This document shows, in pieces, positions 1-6,200 of a stretch of DNA of 34,525 nt. The DNA lies in assembly GCF_003935715.1 (NCBI RefSeq), contig NZ_RHPP01000030.1:1-34525 (forward strand). Direction: 5' to 3'. Under the pieces are notes generated by a model. The model had not been told where the DNA came from. It searched no databases and worked only from the letters and a program-made list of their open reading frames with translations. Origin of the DNA: Stenotrophomonas sp. 278. GTDB lineage: Bacteria; Pseudomonadota; Gammaproteobacteria; Xanthomonadales; Xanthomonadaceae. How positions within the stretch are numbered: position 1 is the first letter of the stretch; each line of letters starts with the position of its first letter. The position numbers and the translations under genes are program-made.

Positions 1-23
1 ACATCATCATAATTGGCAGACAT

Positions 24-179
24 TCAGTAAGTTCCAGAGCTGCTGTGTACGCGGCTAGTGCGCGCTTGATTACCCGCGACAGGCTGATCCGGGGAGGACC
101 CATCGACCGGCGCTCGTTCAGGTTCGATGTTTACCCTCGAAGGCGCGACCGAACTGAATCGAGACAGGAGCCTTCCCAT
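24..179 (-). CDS. Possible small phage protein (51 aa), uncertain
   Basis: This weak candidate lies at the downstream end of the leftward phage operon. The ORF starts at ATG 179 and would encode 51 residues, polar and proline/serine-rich, with no domain I recognise. A purine-rich GGGGAG lies only two bases before the ATG, which is too close for a good ribosome site. A competing reading is an ORF starting at ATG 103 that stays open to the window edge (about 34 codons). Only one of the two is likely to be real. The operon continues beyond base 1, so this stretch cannot be settled here. Confidence 0.3.
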   Translation of the reverse strand: MGRLLSRFSSVAPSRVNIEPERAPVDGSSPDQPVAGNQARTSRVHSSSGTY

Positions 180-204
180 TGCTCCCCGGGGGGAAGGGGC
201 GCGA

Positions 205-426
205 TCAGGGCTTGCCATCAGGAGAAACCTCCAACCGCAGGGAGCATTGCCTTTGTTCCACTGCATCGAGCTCCGCCCACGTTCGCTCTCGTTCGGCCAG
301 CGCGGCGTCACCGACCGGGCCTTGCTCGGCACCGGACAGCAGCCGCTCGATCCGTTCAATCTCACGACGTGCCACAGCACTGACGATCCGCTTGCCGTGT
401 GCACGTGGTGCGCAGTAGGTGACCAT
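205..426 (-). CDS. Hypothetical phage early protein (73 aa)
   Basis: This small charged protein is the next gene in the leftward early operon. Its ATG at 426 lies one base past the stop of the CII-like gene, and a GAGGG ribosome site precedes it, so translation is probably coupled. The sequence is rich in Glu, Arg and Ala and looks alpha-helical in its middle part (residues 18-60), with no signal peptide or membrane segment. I recognise no family. Its position after a CII-like regulator suggests a phage early function, but this is inference from context only. Confidence 0.6.
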   Translation of the reverse strand: MVTYCAPRAHGKRIVSAVARREIERIERLLSGAEQGPVGDAALAERERTWAELDAVEQRQCSLRLEVSPDGKP

Positions 427-427
427 G

Positions 428-955
428 TCATGCCCTCGCCCTACTCTTCTTCAGGGCACGCCGAAGGTTGCGCTCGATGCGGTGACACATCGAACGCAGC
501 TCCTGCAGCGCGTCCAGCATGCGGTCAGCCTCATCCAGTGTGACCTTGTCGTCTTCGAGCACGTCCAAAGCAACAGCGGACAGCTGCCCGCAGAACTTGG
601 AGACATGCAGCAGCTTCGTGCGGATCGCCGCGATTTCATCGGCCACGGCATCCGGAGCTGCAGGCACATGGTCGATGGTCAGGTTGAACTGCGCAGCAAG
701 CGAGAGGATCCATTCCGTGGCCATGGACGTACCCGCCGCCTGCTCCATCATCCAGTCGGTAAGCATCTCCATCATCTCCATGGAGAGCGACTCACCTTCC
801 AACCCACGGAGCTTCTTGCGCAGCGATTCCCCCTTGATGCTGACGCCGCGTCGCTTTGTCAGGTAGGCCGCAGCCGCATTGACGCTTCCTGGCATCCGCG
901 ACACCGCGTTGTAGGCTGCGTCGCGCCAGTAGATGTCAGACCGGGCACAGGTCAT
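428..955 (-). CDS. Phage CII-like regulator (CP76-type)
   Basis: The 175-residue protein resembles the phage regulatory CII family (Phage_CP76). Residues 10-100 have the family pattern: an N-terminal helix, a segment ending in SLRKKLRG that resembles a DNA-recognition helix, a Leu/Met-rich helix (MEMMEMLTDWMM), then a C-terminal helical half with Asp/Glu and Leu heptads that could oligomerise. Members control the lysis/lysogeny choice or early transcription. The gene is the fourth of the leftward operon beginning with cro. Its ATG overlaps the stop of the preceding gene in an ATGA, indicating translational coupling. The family call is from pattern memory; phage-regulator status is fairly safe, the exact role is not. 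Confidence 0.7.
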   Translation of the reverse strand: MTCARSDIYWRDAAYNAVSRMPGSVNAAAAYLTKRRGVSIKGESLRKKLRGLEGESLSMEMMEMLTDWMMEQAAGTSMATEWILSLAAQFNLTIDHVPAAPDAVADEIAAIRTKLLHVSKFCGQLSAVALDVLEDDKVTLDEADRMLDALQELRSMCHRIERNLRRALKKSRARA

Positions 956-1152
956 GCAGCGGCTCCCTGAAAGGCTGGACGTTTCATCGTTCCCCCCACG
1001 CCATGCCGTGCCACACGATGGCGGCCATGAGCGAACTGATCCAATTCCAAGGCAGGATGCGATTCACCGCCCTGCACTCCTACTCGGCCACGGGTGGTAT
1101 AGGCGGCGTCGCGGCGGTCTTCTTCACTCCAGTTGGGCACAAGGCTAAACAT
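952..1152 (-). CDS. Hypothetical phage early protein (66 aa)
   Basis: The ORF starts at ATG 1152, preceded by a clear ribosome site (GGGAGGTG, about seven bases before), and ends in the ATGA overlap with the CII-like gene. It overlaps the upstream gene by eight bases. The protein is small, basic and His/Gly/Arg-rich, with no membrane segment. I recognise no family. An in-frame extension to 1278 exists but lacks a better ribosome site. The strong ribosome site and the chain of overlaps make it likely to be real; its role is unknown. Confidence 0.6.
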   Translation of the reverse strand: MFSLVPNWSEEDRRDAAYTTRGRVGVQGGESHPALELDQFAHGRHRVARHGVGGTMKRPAFQGAAA

Positions 1153-1336
1153 GTGTCGGCACCTCCCACCAATGAAGCGGTCGCCCTGCGCTTTGTCGTT
1201 GGACACGGACTTGCAACCACTGGTCCGAGGTAAGTGGGTACGGCATTTCGTCGCCATGTTCGAAGACAGCGATACCAACTACGCCCCCGAGTTCGCCGGA
1301 CTCCAAGGACGGACACATCTCAATCAAGACCTGCAT
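1145..1336 (-). CDS. Hypothetical phage early protein (63 aa)
   Basis: This short ORF sits second in the leftward operon, overlapping the end of the cro-like gene by 13 bases and the start of the next gene by eight. The predicted protein has 63 residues, is acidic in its first half and has two Trp pairs near the C-terminus (DQW, HWWE). No domain or membrane segment is evident. A GGGAAG motif close to the ATG may act as ribosome site. The gapless arrangement supports it, but coding status rests mainly on position. Confidence 0.5.
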   Translation of the reverse strand: MQVLIEMCPSLESGELGGVVGIAVFEHGDEMPYPLTSDQWLQVRVQRQSAGRPLHWWEVPTHV

Positions 1337-1533
1337 GGCTTCCCACCGCCCTCAAGCGCCTTCTCCAGACCTGGCGGCCGCAGCACAAACAGAATTCGCA
1401 GCGCGTGCACATCCGCAATTGGCCCCTCGGGCCATTGGTAAATGGCCGACCGGGTAATGCCGAGCGCATCAGCCAGGCCGCCAACGGAACCGTAGGCCTC
1501 AACGGCTTGCTTCTTCGAGATGGTCTGGGTCAT
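1324..1533 (-). CDS. Cro-like phage repressor (YdaS/Cro type HTH)
   Basis: This 69-residue protein is the first leftward gene, divergent from the cI-like repressor. Residues 5-45 contain a helix-turn-helix (KQAVEAYGSVGGLADALG then ITRSAIYQW), the pattern of YdaS-type Cro proteins that recognise operators through a GITRSAIYQW-like helix. I chose ATG 1533 rather than the longer start at 1569, because the longer reading would place the -10 element and an operator inside the gene. The predicted -10 ends only seven bases before ATG 1533, so the message is probably leaderless or nearly so. Its expected role is to bind the shared operators and favour lytic growth. Confidence 0.8.
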   Translation of the reverse strand: MTQTISKKQAVEAYGSVGGLADALGITRSAIYQWPEGPIADVHALRILFVLRPPGLEKALEGGGKPCRS

Positions 1534-1540
1534 GGCGCAC

Positions 1541-1602
1541 ATAAAAGCATACTTACATCTGGCGTGCAAGCACGCTTTTATTTGATGCGTATAAGCTCGC
1601 TA
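1541..1602. promoter_or_regulatory. Right operator region: PR, PRM and three operator sites
   Basis: Two palindromic sites match AAGYRYRCTT (AAGCATACTT 1545-1554, AAGCACGCTT 1568-1577). A weaker third, AAGCTCGCTA, is at 1593-1602. Starts are 23 and 25 bases apart. Leftward promoter for cro: -35 TTGCAC (1569-1564), 17-base spacer, -10 TTTTAT (1546-1541). Rightward promoter for cI: -10 TATAAG (1590-1595) with a poor -35 over the middle operator, as expected for a promoter needing repressor bound there. The layout copies lambda OR. Both predicted start sites fall at or within a few bases of the ATG, suggesting leaderless cI and cro messages. Confidence 0.75.
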
Positions 1603-1604
1603 AC

Positions 1605-2309
1605 ATGCCTATGACCCTCGCCGAACGCCTCATCCATGCCCGCAAAGAGTCGGGGTTCGCTGAGGCAAAGCCAGCCGCGGACCGCGCCGGCATCACTGCG
1701 TCTGCGATCTACCAGCTAGAGAACGGCAAGACAAAGAGCCTCCACGGCGAAACTGCAGTGCAGCTAGCGAAGGTTTATCCTCGTTTCCGAATTGAGTGGC
1801 TGATCGCTGGCGACGGGCCGATGCACGTGCCCGATAGCACCAGCAGCGTCCAAGTCTCAACGGGTGAAACACCACCCGGTTACGTTCGCCTCCCACTGCT
1901 TAGCATGGAGGGCGAGATGGGATTTGGTGCGGTGAACGACGAGCCTATTGAAGTCGTTCAGTTCTTGGACGTGGCCGAATGGTGGGCGCGACAGAATCTT
2001 CCCCACGACATTGACCGTGTCCGAGTAATCACCGCGCGCGGAGACAGCATGGCTGGTGTGATCAACCACGGCGACATCGTGTTTGTCGATCAGTCCGCGC
2101 CTTACTACGACGGCGAAGGCATATACGTGTTCAACTGGCAAGGCCGCGCGTTGATCAAGCGTCTAGCCCCTAACCTGCGCACTGGGAACATGCAGATTCT
2201 TTCGGCGAACAGCGCCGCTTATCCGCCCGAGGAGATTGCCGTGGGTGAGATTGACCAGCTCCACATCGCCGGCCGAGTTCTGGCTTGGCTAACCTTGAAG
2301 AAGTTCTAA
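1605..2309 (+). CDS. CI-like phage repressor (HTH plus S24 peptidase)
   Basis: The 234-residue repressor should maintain lysogeny and self-cleave on RecA activation. Residues 5-60 form an XRE-type helix-turn-helix (ADRAGITASAIYQLENGKT). Residues 90-234 are a LexA/CI S24 domain, with a GDSMAG motif carrying the catalytic Ser, a later lysine (ALIKRL) as the partner base, and a probable Ala-Gly or similar cleavage site between the domains. Length fits a lambda-type repressor. ATG 1605 is preceded by a -10 element ending nine bases before it and no ribosome site, as in leaderless lambda cI; ATG 1611 is the alternative. It is divergent from cro and shares direction with the integrase operon. Confidence 0.9.
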   Translation: MPMTLAERLIHARKESGFAEAKPAADRAGITASAIYQLENGKTKSLHGETAVQLAKVYPRFRIEWLIAGDGPMHVPDSTSSVQVSTGETPPGYVRLPLLSMEGEMGFGAVNDEPIEVVQFLDVAEWWARQNLPHDIDRVRVITARGDSMAGVINHGDIVFVDQSAPYYDGEGIYVFNWQGRALIKRLAPNLRTGNMQILSANSAAYPPEEIAVGEIDQLHIAGRVLAWLTLKKF

Positions 2310-2321
2310 GGAGAGAACCGC

Positions 2322-2498
2322 ATGGAATTCGCCCTGGTGTTTGTGATCCTGTTCGCCTTCATCGGCTCCGCGATAGGCGCAACCAAGGGCAGAGCAGTAG
2401 GCGGCTTCCTGCTGGGCCTTTTGCTTGGGCCGATAGGTTGGCTACTTCTCATCGTGGGACCTAGTGCTCAACCAAAGCGACGCGGGAAATGGCGTTGA
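2322..2498 (+). CDS. Small glycine-rich membrane protein in the cI transcript (58 aa)
   Basis: This 58-residue protein consists of two hydrophobic segments (about residues 3-20 and 27-46) joined by a short TKGR turn, with a basic tail (PKRRGKWR). Gly repeats (GSAIGA, GGFLLGLLLGPIG) suggest tight helix packing in the inner membrane. A good ribosome site, AAGGAG, overlaps the cI stop, and ATG follows nine bases later. It lies between cI and the next operator, so it should be expressed with cI in the lysogen, the position that rexA/rexB hold in lambda. That suggests a lysogenic-conversion role such as superinfection exclusion; this is inference. Similar short glycine-rich proteins are common and uncharacterised. 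Confidence 0.75.
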   Translation: MEFALVFVILFAFIGSAIGATKGRAVGGFLLGLLLGPIGWLLLIVGPSAQPKRRGKWR

Positions 2499-2501
2499 TG
2501 T

Positions 2502-2538
2502 AAGTACGCTTGCACGGAAAATATAAGTGTGCTTTTAT
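2502..2538 (+). promoter_or_regulatory. Left operator region: PL promoter with two operators
   Basis: Two operators match the same AAGYRYRCTT palindrome: AAGTACGCTT (2502-2511) and AAGTGTGCTT (2525-2534), starting 23 bases apart. Between and over them is a rightward promoter with -35 TTGCAC (2510-2515), a 17-base spacer and -10 TTTTAT (2533-2538). These hexamers, the spacer and the operator overlaps are the same as in the leftward cro promoter. Repressor binding here would silence the rightward operon that ends in the integrase. Confidence 0.75.
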
Positions 2539-2544
2539 ACGCCT

Positions 2545-2669
2545 GCCGGCAGCTTGCCGGCGGGCGACCGGCGGGTCGCCATCGCGGCCCAGCCTCCCCG
2601 GCTGAGCCGAAGCGGCGACTCCCCTAGGCCGTAGACCCGCCGGTGCCCTCCCTTAATACGGAGAGCGCC
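2545..2669 (+). other. Structured leader of the left operon
   Basis: About 125 bases of GC-rich untranslated leader lie between the predicted transcription start and the first gene. A perfect 10-base inverted repeat (CCGGCGGGTC at 2568-2577, GACCCGCCGG at 2634-2643) could form a long-range stem. An alternative local hairpin uses GCGACC/GGTCGC at 2565-2578. Mutually exclusive folds in a phage early leader could serve antitermination or processing, but no boxA-like element was recognised. Confidence 0.4.
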
Positions 2670-2900
2670 ATGTTCGTCTGCATCGCCGCTGATTCGACCG
2701 CAACCGCCCCACTGCCCCCACGGGCAGCGCACTGCCTGCTGGCGCAGGCCGCCCGCGACCACACACGCGCGAACGCCCTGCGCGTCCGGAGCGCGGGCGA
2801 GCACGGCCGCAACCAGCTGCGCCGCTCCCGGCGAATGGGTGTCGCCAGCCGCCTCGTTGAGGCCGAGTCGCGCGACATGGCGGCCGAGGTGCGGGCATGA
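2670..2900 (+). CDS. Hypothetical phage protein (76 aa)
   Basis: This is the first gene of the left operon. ATG 2670 follows a GGAG ribosome site; an in-frame GTG at 2643 is less likely because it falls inside the leader stem. The 76-residue product is very basic and Arg/Ala-rich, especially residues 30-70 (NALRVRSAGEHGRNQLRRSRR), and could bind nucleic acid. No known domain is recognised. Its stop overlaps the next ATG (ATGA), so the genes are translationally coupled. Confidence 0.55.
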   Translation: MFVCIAADSTATAPLPPRAAHCLLAQAARDHTRANALRVRSAGEHGRNQLRRSRRMGVASRLVEAESRDMAAEVRA

Positions 2901-3244
2901 CTTGTGCCTTTGTCGGTGAACGAACCCAGCGTATCGAGGTGAAGCCCCCCAGTGGGTTGACGCTGTGCATCAACTACGACCAGGCCACGCGGACATTCAC
3001 CGCATGCTTGGTTCAACGTCCAACACCTTCTCAAGTAGCGCGCGGACGTAGCTTTCGCATCGCCTGCACCCTCATCGGCAAGCCGGACCAGCTTCCGCGC
3101 AGGTGGGTCGCCGACGGTCCAGTCTTCGGCCTGGGTGATACCTCGTTTGAACTGGGTGCTGCCTCCCATAAGCAGGTGGACGATTGGTTGAACCACCTCA
3201 GTCGCCTCCAGTGGCAGGCCGCCTTAAAGGAGCCTGCAGCGTGA
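2897..3244 (+). CDS. Hypothetical phage protein (115 aa)
   Basis: The second left-operon gene is linked by ATGA to its upstream neighbour and by GTGA to the one downstream. The product begins with alternating polar and hydrophobic strands (residues 10-35, RIEVKPPSGLTLCINYD) and ends with a helical Trp/Leu segment (VDDWLNHLSRLQWQAAL). It has no signal peptide or membrane segment. I do not recognise the family. Placement among recombination- and excision-side genes suggests a host-takeover or accessory early function, unproven. Confidence 0.6.
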   Translation: MTCAFVGERTQRIEVKPPSGLTLCINYDQATRTFTACLVQRPTPSQVARGRSFRIACTLIGKPDQLPRRWVADGPVFGLGDTSFELGAASHKQVDDWLNHLSRLQWQAALKEPAA

Positions 3245-3444
3245 TCCGCCTCGCTCAAGACCGTACCGATCTGGAGCGCGCCCAGCGTCTCGCTCACCTC
3301 TGTGAGCTGAACCTCGCAAGCGCCGCCGATTGCCGTGCAAGGCGTCTACACGGCGCTGCCTTCTGCTGCGACAGCCTGGCGAGCGACTACTCGCGCGAGG
3401 CTTTCGCCCTGTCTGCAAAGGCTCGCCCGAGGACTGACGCATGA
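3241..3444 (+). CDS. Hypothetical phage protein (67 aa, GTG start)
   Basis: Translation probably starts at GTG 3241, which overlaps the previous stop in a GTGA, and ends in an ATGA with the next gene. The 67-residue protein is helical, Ala/Arg/Leu-rich and contains four Cys (CELN, DCRARR, FCCDS). No domain is recognised. The tight coupling on both sides is the main evidence that it is real. Confidence 0.5.
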   Translation: MIRLAQDRTDLERAQRLAHLCELNLASAADCRARRLHGAAFCCDSLASDYSREAFALSAKARPRTDA

Positions 3445-3590
3445 GCAACCGCCTCCGCTTCGCCTGGGCACTGGTAGCCGCAATCGCAGCAGTCGTTGTG
3501 CCGCTGCGCGTCGCGGAAATCGCAGCGGCTCACGCCACTCACGTGCAGCCGGCCACCCCGGCAGCAGCAACTACAACCGCCGAGAGGTGA
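3441..3590 (+). CDS. Small membrane or exported peptide (49 aa)
   Basis: The ORF starts at ATG 3441, overlapping the previous stop, and encodes 49 residues: a short basic start (MSNRLRF), one hydrophobic helix at about residues 8-22 (WALVAAIAAVVVPL), then an Ala/Thr/Pro-rich tail. It looks like a single-pass inner-membrane peptide or an uncleaved signal anchor. Such peptides are common in phage early operons; the role is unknown. Confidence 0.5.
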   Translation: MSNRLRFAWALVAAIAAVVVPLRVAEIAAAHATHVQPATPAAATTTAER

Positions 3591-3594
3591 ACAC

Positions 3595-3891
3595 ATGCAG
3601 CAGTCCTCGCGCCCCTGCCCCGCAGATATCCCACTGTGCTGCCACGGGCACCGACCGCAAATCGTGACAACGCTTGGCGCGCCCACCGGTCACCGGCTTG
3701 GTCACCCCTGCCCGCCGCTTGTCCACATCGAGTGCCACATGTGCCAGAAGGCGACCGTACCCAGCACCTCGCTCGCCATCGCCGAGCTGCGCTGGACGGA
3801 TCCGAGCATGTCCCAGCTCTTGATTCCCATATCGCACCTCACGCGCGCTCGTGCCGACGTACTCGCGCACCTGACGACGAAAGCCGCCTGA
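3595..3891 (+). CDS. Hypothetical phage protein with Cys/His clusters (98 aa)
   Basis: ATG 3595 follows the previous stop by four bases, and GAGAGGTG just upstream can act as ribosome site. The product contains Cys/His clusters in its first half (CPADIPLCCHGH, then HIECHMC), a pattern that may bind zinc, followed by a helical C-terminal half (SQLLIPISHLTRARADVL). It resembles small zinc-finger-like proteins that phages use against host factors, but no family is recognised and metal binding is inferred. Confidence 0.55.
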   Translation: MQQSSRPCPADIPLCCHGHRPQIVTTLGAPTGHRLGHPCPPLVHIECHMCQKATVPSTSLAIAELRWTDPSMSQLLIPISHLTRARADVLAHLTTKAA

Positions 3892-3904
3892 GCTGGAGAT
3901 CATC

Positions 3905-4177
3905 ATGGCAGCAGCCCTCAAGCCCATGGAACGCGCTGCGCTTATCGTCGCGCGCGGAGATGCCGATAACACCCTCCGCCGCACACGCGGAGGATTCTGT
4001 TCCACGAAACAGCCCGCGCGCGTATTCACGCGCAGGGTCATGAACTGGCTCTATGAGCGCGCCCTGCTGGACTTCGATGATCCTGATTGTCCAGCGGCTG
4101 CAACGCTGACCGCACGGGGCGTTGCCGAAGCCGACGCCCTGGTGGAACGCAGCGTCGAAAGGGCGGGCCTCGCATGA
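3905..4177 (+). CDS. Hypothetical phage protein (90 aa)
   Basis: This 90-residue gene has a ribosome-like GGAG eight bases before ATG 3905 and ends in an ATGA overlap. The sequence contains an Arg-rich turn (TLRRTRGGFC), a helix (RVFTRRVMNWLYERALLDFDD) and a C-terminal helix (AEADALVERSVERAG). This could be a small winged-helix-like or DNA-binding fold. I do not recognise a named family. Codon use matches its neighbours. Confidence 0.6.
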   Translation: MAAALKPMERAALIVARGDADNTLRRTRGGFCSTKQPARVFTRRVMNWLYERALLDFDDPDCPAAATLTARGVAEADALVERSVERAGLA

Positions 4178-4473
4178 GCGCCTCGCGCCTTCCCCTGGAG
4201 CGTGAGTTCCCTACCGGCAGCCACGGCACAACGCTGGTGCTGATCGTGTGCGCCGGCTGGCTATGGGCCGGCCTCTACGCAGGCCCCTACAGCACAACGC
4301 CGGTCGAAGTGTCTGCGGCACCCACCCTCACCGCTACCGCTGGCGCGCGGCGGCTGATCGTCGGCGGAACGAGCTACGCGCTCTCTCCTTCCAGTCTCCA
4401 GTCCGTGCGCCGCTGGCTGGATCGAAATGGCGTCGTCGTGCGCAAAGCCCCCTCACCCAAATCACCGACCTGA
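4174..4473 (+). CDS. Small single-pass membrane protein (99 aa)
   Basis: Starting at ATG 4174 (ATGA overlap), the protein has a short cytoplasmic start, one membrane segment at about residues 20-37 (TTLVLIVCAGWLWAGLYAG) and a periplasm-facing tail of 60 residues ending in a basic, Pro/Ser-rich stretch. No lipobox is seen. It is unrecognised; a role at the envelope of the infected cell is conceivable but unsupported. Confidence 0.55.
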   Translation: MSASRLPLEREFPTGSHGTTLVLIVCAGWLWAGLYAGPYSTTPVEVSAAPTLTATAGARRLIVGGTSYALSPSSLQSVRRWLDRNGVVVRKAPSPKSPT

Positions 4474-4481
4474 GAAACATC

Positions 4482-5000
4482 ATGGCAGACAAGATTCACT
4501 CCTTTGGGCGCACCGCGAGATTGCGCGGCCTTCTACTCGACCGACCGGACGGCGCACCGACCGATGAGCTTCTGATGGCCGGCGGCTTCGATTGCACGAA
4601 GCGACAGCTCCACGACTCGCTGAAGGCGATGACGGCCTCCGGCCAGGTGTGCGAAATCAAGCGCGCCGGCAGGATCCTCTGGGTGCTCAGCGACACCATG
4701 CGCCGTCTGATGCTCACGCCCGAGCTGATCAACCCACCCACGCGCACCGCCGTGGAGAAGGTCATGCAGCCGAGCCAATCAATCAGCACGCACTCCACGA
4801 CCATCCAGCACAAGGAAGCGGAGCGCCTGGAGCTGGCCGCGAAGATCCAGCGCTTCTGCGCACAAGGCGGATGCGTTGAGGTGCTTGGGGCAAGCCCGAT
4901 TCGCCCGAACCTGTCTCGCCGCCAGATCGGTGACCTAACTGCTGGTGCGCGTAAGACACCGCCCCAAAGCACAGATCGAGGTGCTCATGGGTGCCGCTGA
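4482..5000 (+). CDS. Hypothetical phage protein, possible winged helix (172 aa)
   Basis: ATG 4482 is used instead of the long upstream extension, which overlaps the preceding gene out of frame. Residues 8-65 (LRGLLLDRPDGAPTDELL, then KRQLHDSLKAMTASGQVCEI) follow a helix-turn-helix and wing pattern, ending in a strand pair RILWVLSD. The middle is Ser/Thr-rich and the last third is charged. It overlaps the excisionase-like gene by 14 bases. A DNA-binding role is inferred from the pattern only. Confidence 0.55.
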   Translation: MADKIHSFGRTARLRGLLLDRPDGAPTDELLMAGGFDCTKRQLHDSLKAMTASGQVCEIKRAGRILWVLSDTMRRLMLTPELINPPTRTAVEKVMQPSQSISTHSTTIQHKEAERLELAAKIQRFCAQGGCVEVLGASPIRPNLSRRQIGDLTAGARKTPPQSTDRGAHGCR

Positions 5001-5322
5001 AAAACTGGACCTGTCCGGCAAGGACTGGCTGACCGTCGAGGAATCCGCCCACTACTGCGGCGTCTCCAACAGCCAGTTCCGTAAGAACGCCTTGGACTAC
5101 GGGCTCACCCCCCGTCGCTTCATGGGAAAGCAGTTGTACGAGAAGGCGGCACTCTATGCCGCGATCCAAGGTGCTGAAGAATGGCAAAGGTTCGACTCTA
5201 CTGGCGCGGCAACAAGGCCTACCTCGACTGGGCAGAGAACGGGGAGCGCTTTCGCAGGTCCATTGGGCAACCTGACGCCCGTGAGGCGGAGAGAATTCGT
5301 GCCGCGAAAGAAGCCGAGCTGA
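4987..5322 (+). CDS. Excisionase-like HTH protein, overlapping int by 142 bases
   Basis: ATG 4987, four bases after GAGGTG, begins a protein whose first 60 residues resemble excisionase/MerR-type helix-turn-helix proteins (WLTVEESAHYCGVSNSQFRK, then LTPRRFMGKQLYEKAAL). It lies directly upstream of the integrase, the usual place of xis. After about residue 66 the frame runs 142 bases into int and encodes a Thr/Arg/Pro-rich tail of doubtful function. The HTH part is convincing; the tail may be tolerated read-through or a genuine overlapping domain. Confidence 0.65.
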   Translation: MGAAEKLDLSGKDWLTVEESAHYCGVSNSQFRKNALDYGLTPRRFMGKQLYEKAALYAAIQGAEEWQRFDSTGAATRPTSTGQRTGSAFAGPLGNLTPVRRREFVPRKKPS

Positions 5323-6170
5323 CACACGGTGTCCGCATCCTGGCTCGGCTGCCGAAGGTTCGCGACTACCTGGAGTGGTATCTCGACTGGTATGCAGCCG
5401 AGCACCCCACCACAATCACGAAGGCCCGCAGCGAAATGAAGCGCTTCCTCGAGCACTTCGGCCACCGTCCGATCGATACGATTCGGGCGTTGGAAGTCGA
5501 ACAGTACAAGCGCTCACGCCTGGTGGACGACAGAGCGGCGAAGGAGACTGTTGGGAAGGAGATTCGGCGTCTAAAAGCGGCTCTCAATCGTGGAGTTGAA
5601 TGGAAGGAGCTGGACGTCAATCCGCTAGCCTCAGTAAAGGCACCTCGTGGAGTGCGAAGCGTGGCGGTGAAGTTCTATGACCGTGCTGCTATGCGCAGGC
5701 TGTATCGAGCTAATCCTGCTCGCGCGCCGCTATGGATGTTCATGGCTCACACAGGCGTACGTCGCGGCGAGCTCATTGGTCTACGGCACAGCTCAGTTGT
5801 AGCTGGGCGATTACAGATTGAGAGCGAGCCTGACGAGACAGGGGCCGGCCGAACCAAGTCGGGAAAATGGAGAGAGGTACCGCTAAACCGATACGCCCTG
5901 TGGGCGTTGCGTCGCCTGCCAGATCCAATAGTCGCGGTTCACAAGGACACCGTCTCCGACTGGTTTGCTAAGGATGCGGCCCGGGCGGAGATTGGGGGCC
6001 ATCTCCACCGGCTGCGTCACACGTTCTGTGCTCACCTTGTTGCAGCAGGCGTGCCATTGAGGCGCGTCCAACTACTCGCCGGTCACGCTGATTACGCCAC
6101 GACCGAAAAATACTATGCTCACCTCGCTCCAGAAGGGGATGAGTCAGTGGTGAAATCATTGAAGTTCTAG
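5181..6170 (+). CDS. int: Tyrosine-family phage integrase
   Basis: The 329-residue site-specific recombinase integrates and excises the prophage. Residues 1-50 form a beta-rich arm-binding-type domain, residues 55-145 a core-binding SAM-like domain, and residues 165-329 the catalytic domain. The active-site set is complete: Arg194 (TGVRRGEL), Lys226 (TKSGKW), His276 and Arg279 (HRLRH), His302 (AGHAD) and nucleophile Tyr312 (YYAHL). ATG 5181 is the right start because the N-terminal strand pattern begins there. It is the last gene of the left operon. The nearest tRNA gene is 2.5 kb further on, with the cyclase operon between them. Confidence 0.95.
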   Translation: MAKVRLYWRGNKAYLDWAENGERFRRSIGQPDAREAERIRAAKEAELTHGVRILARLPKVRDYLEWYLDWYAAEHPTTITKARSEMKRFLEHFGHRPIDTIRALEVEQYKRSRLVDDRAAKETVGKEIRRLKAALNRGVEWKELDVNPLASVKAPRGVRSVAVKFYDRAAMRRLYRANPARAPLWMFMAHTGVRRGELIGLRHSSVVAGRLQIESEPDETGAGRTKSGKWREVPLNRYALWALRRLPDPIVAVHKDTVSDWFAKDAARAEIGGHLHRLRHTFCAHLVAAGVPLRRVQLLAGHADYATTEKYYAHLAPEGDESVVKSLKF

Positions 6171-6200
6171 AAGGACCAGAGGCCACCACGACAAACCATC

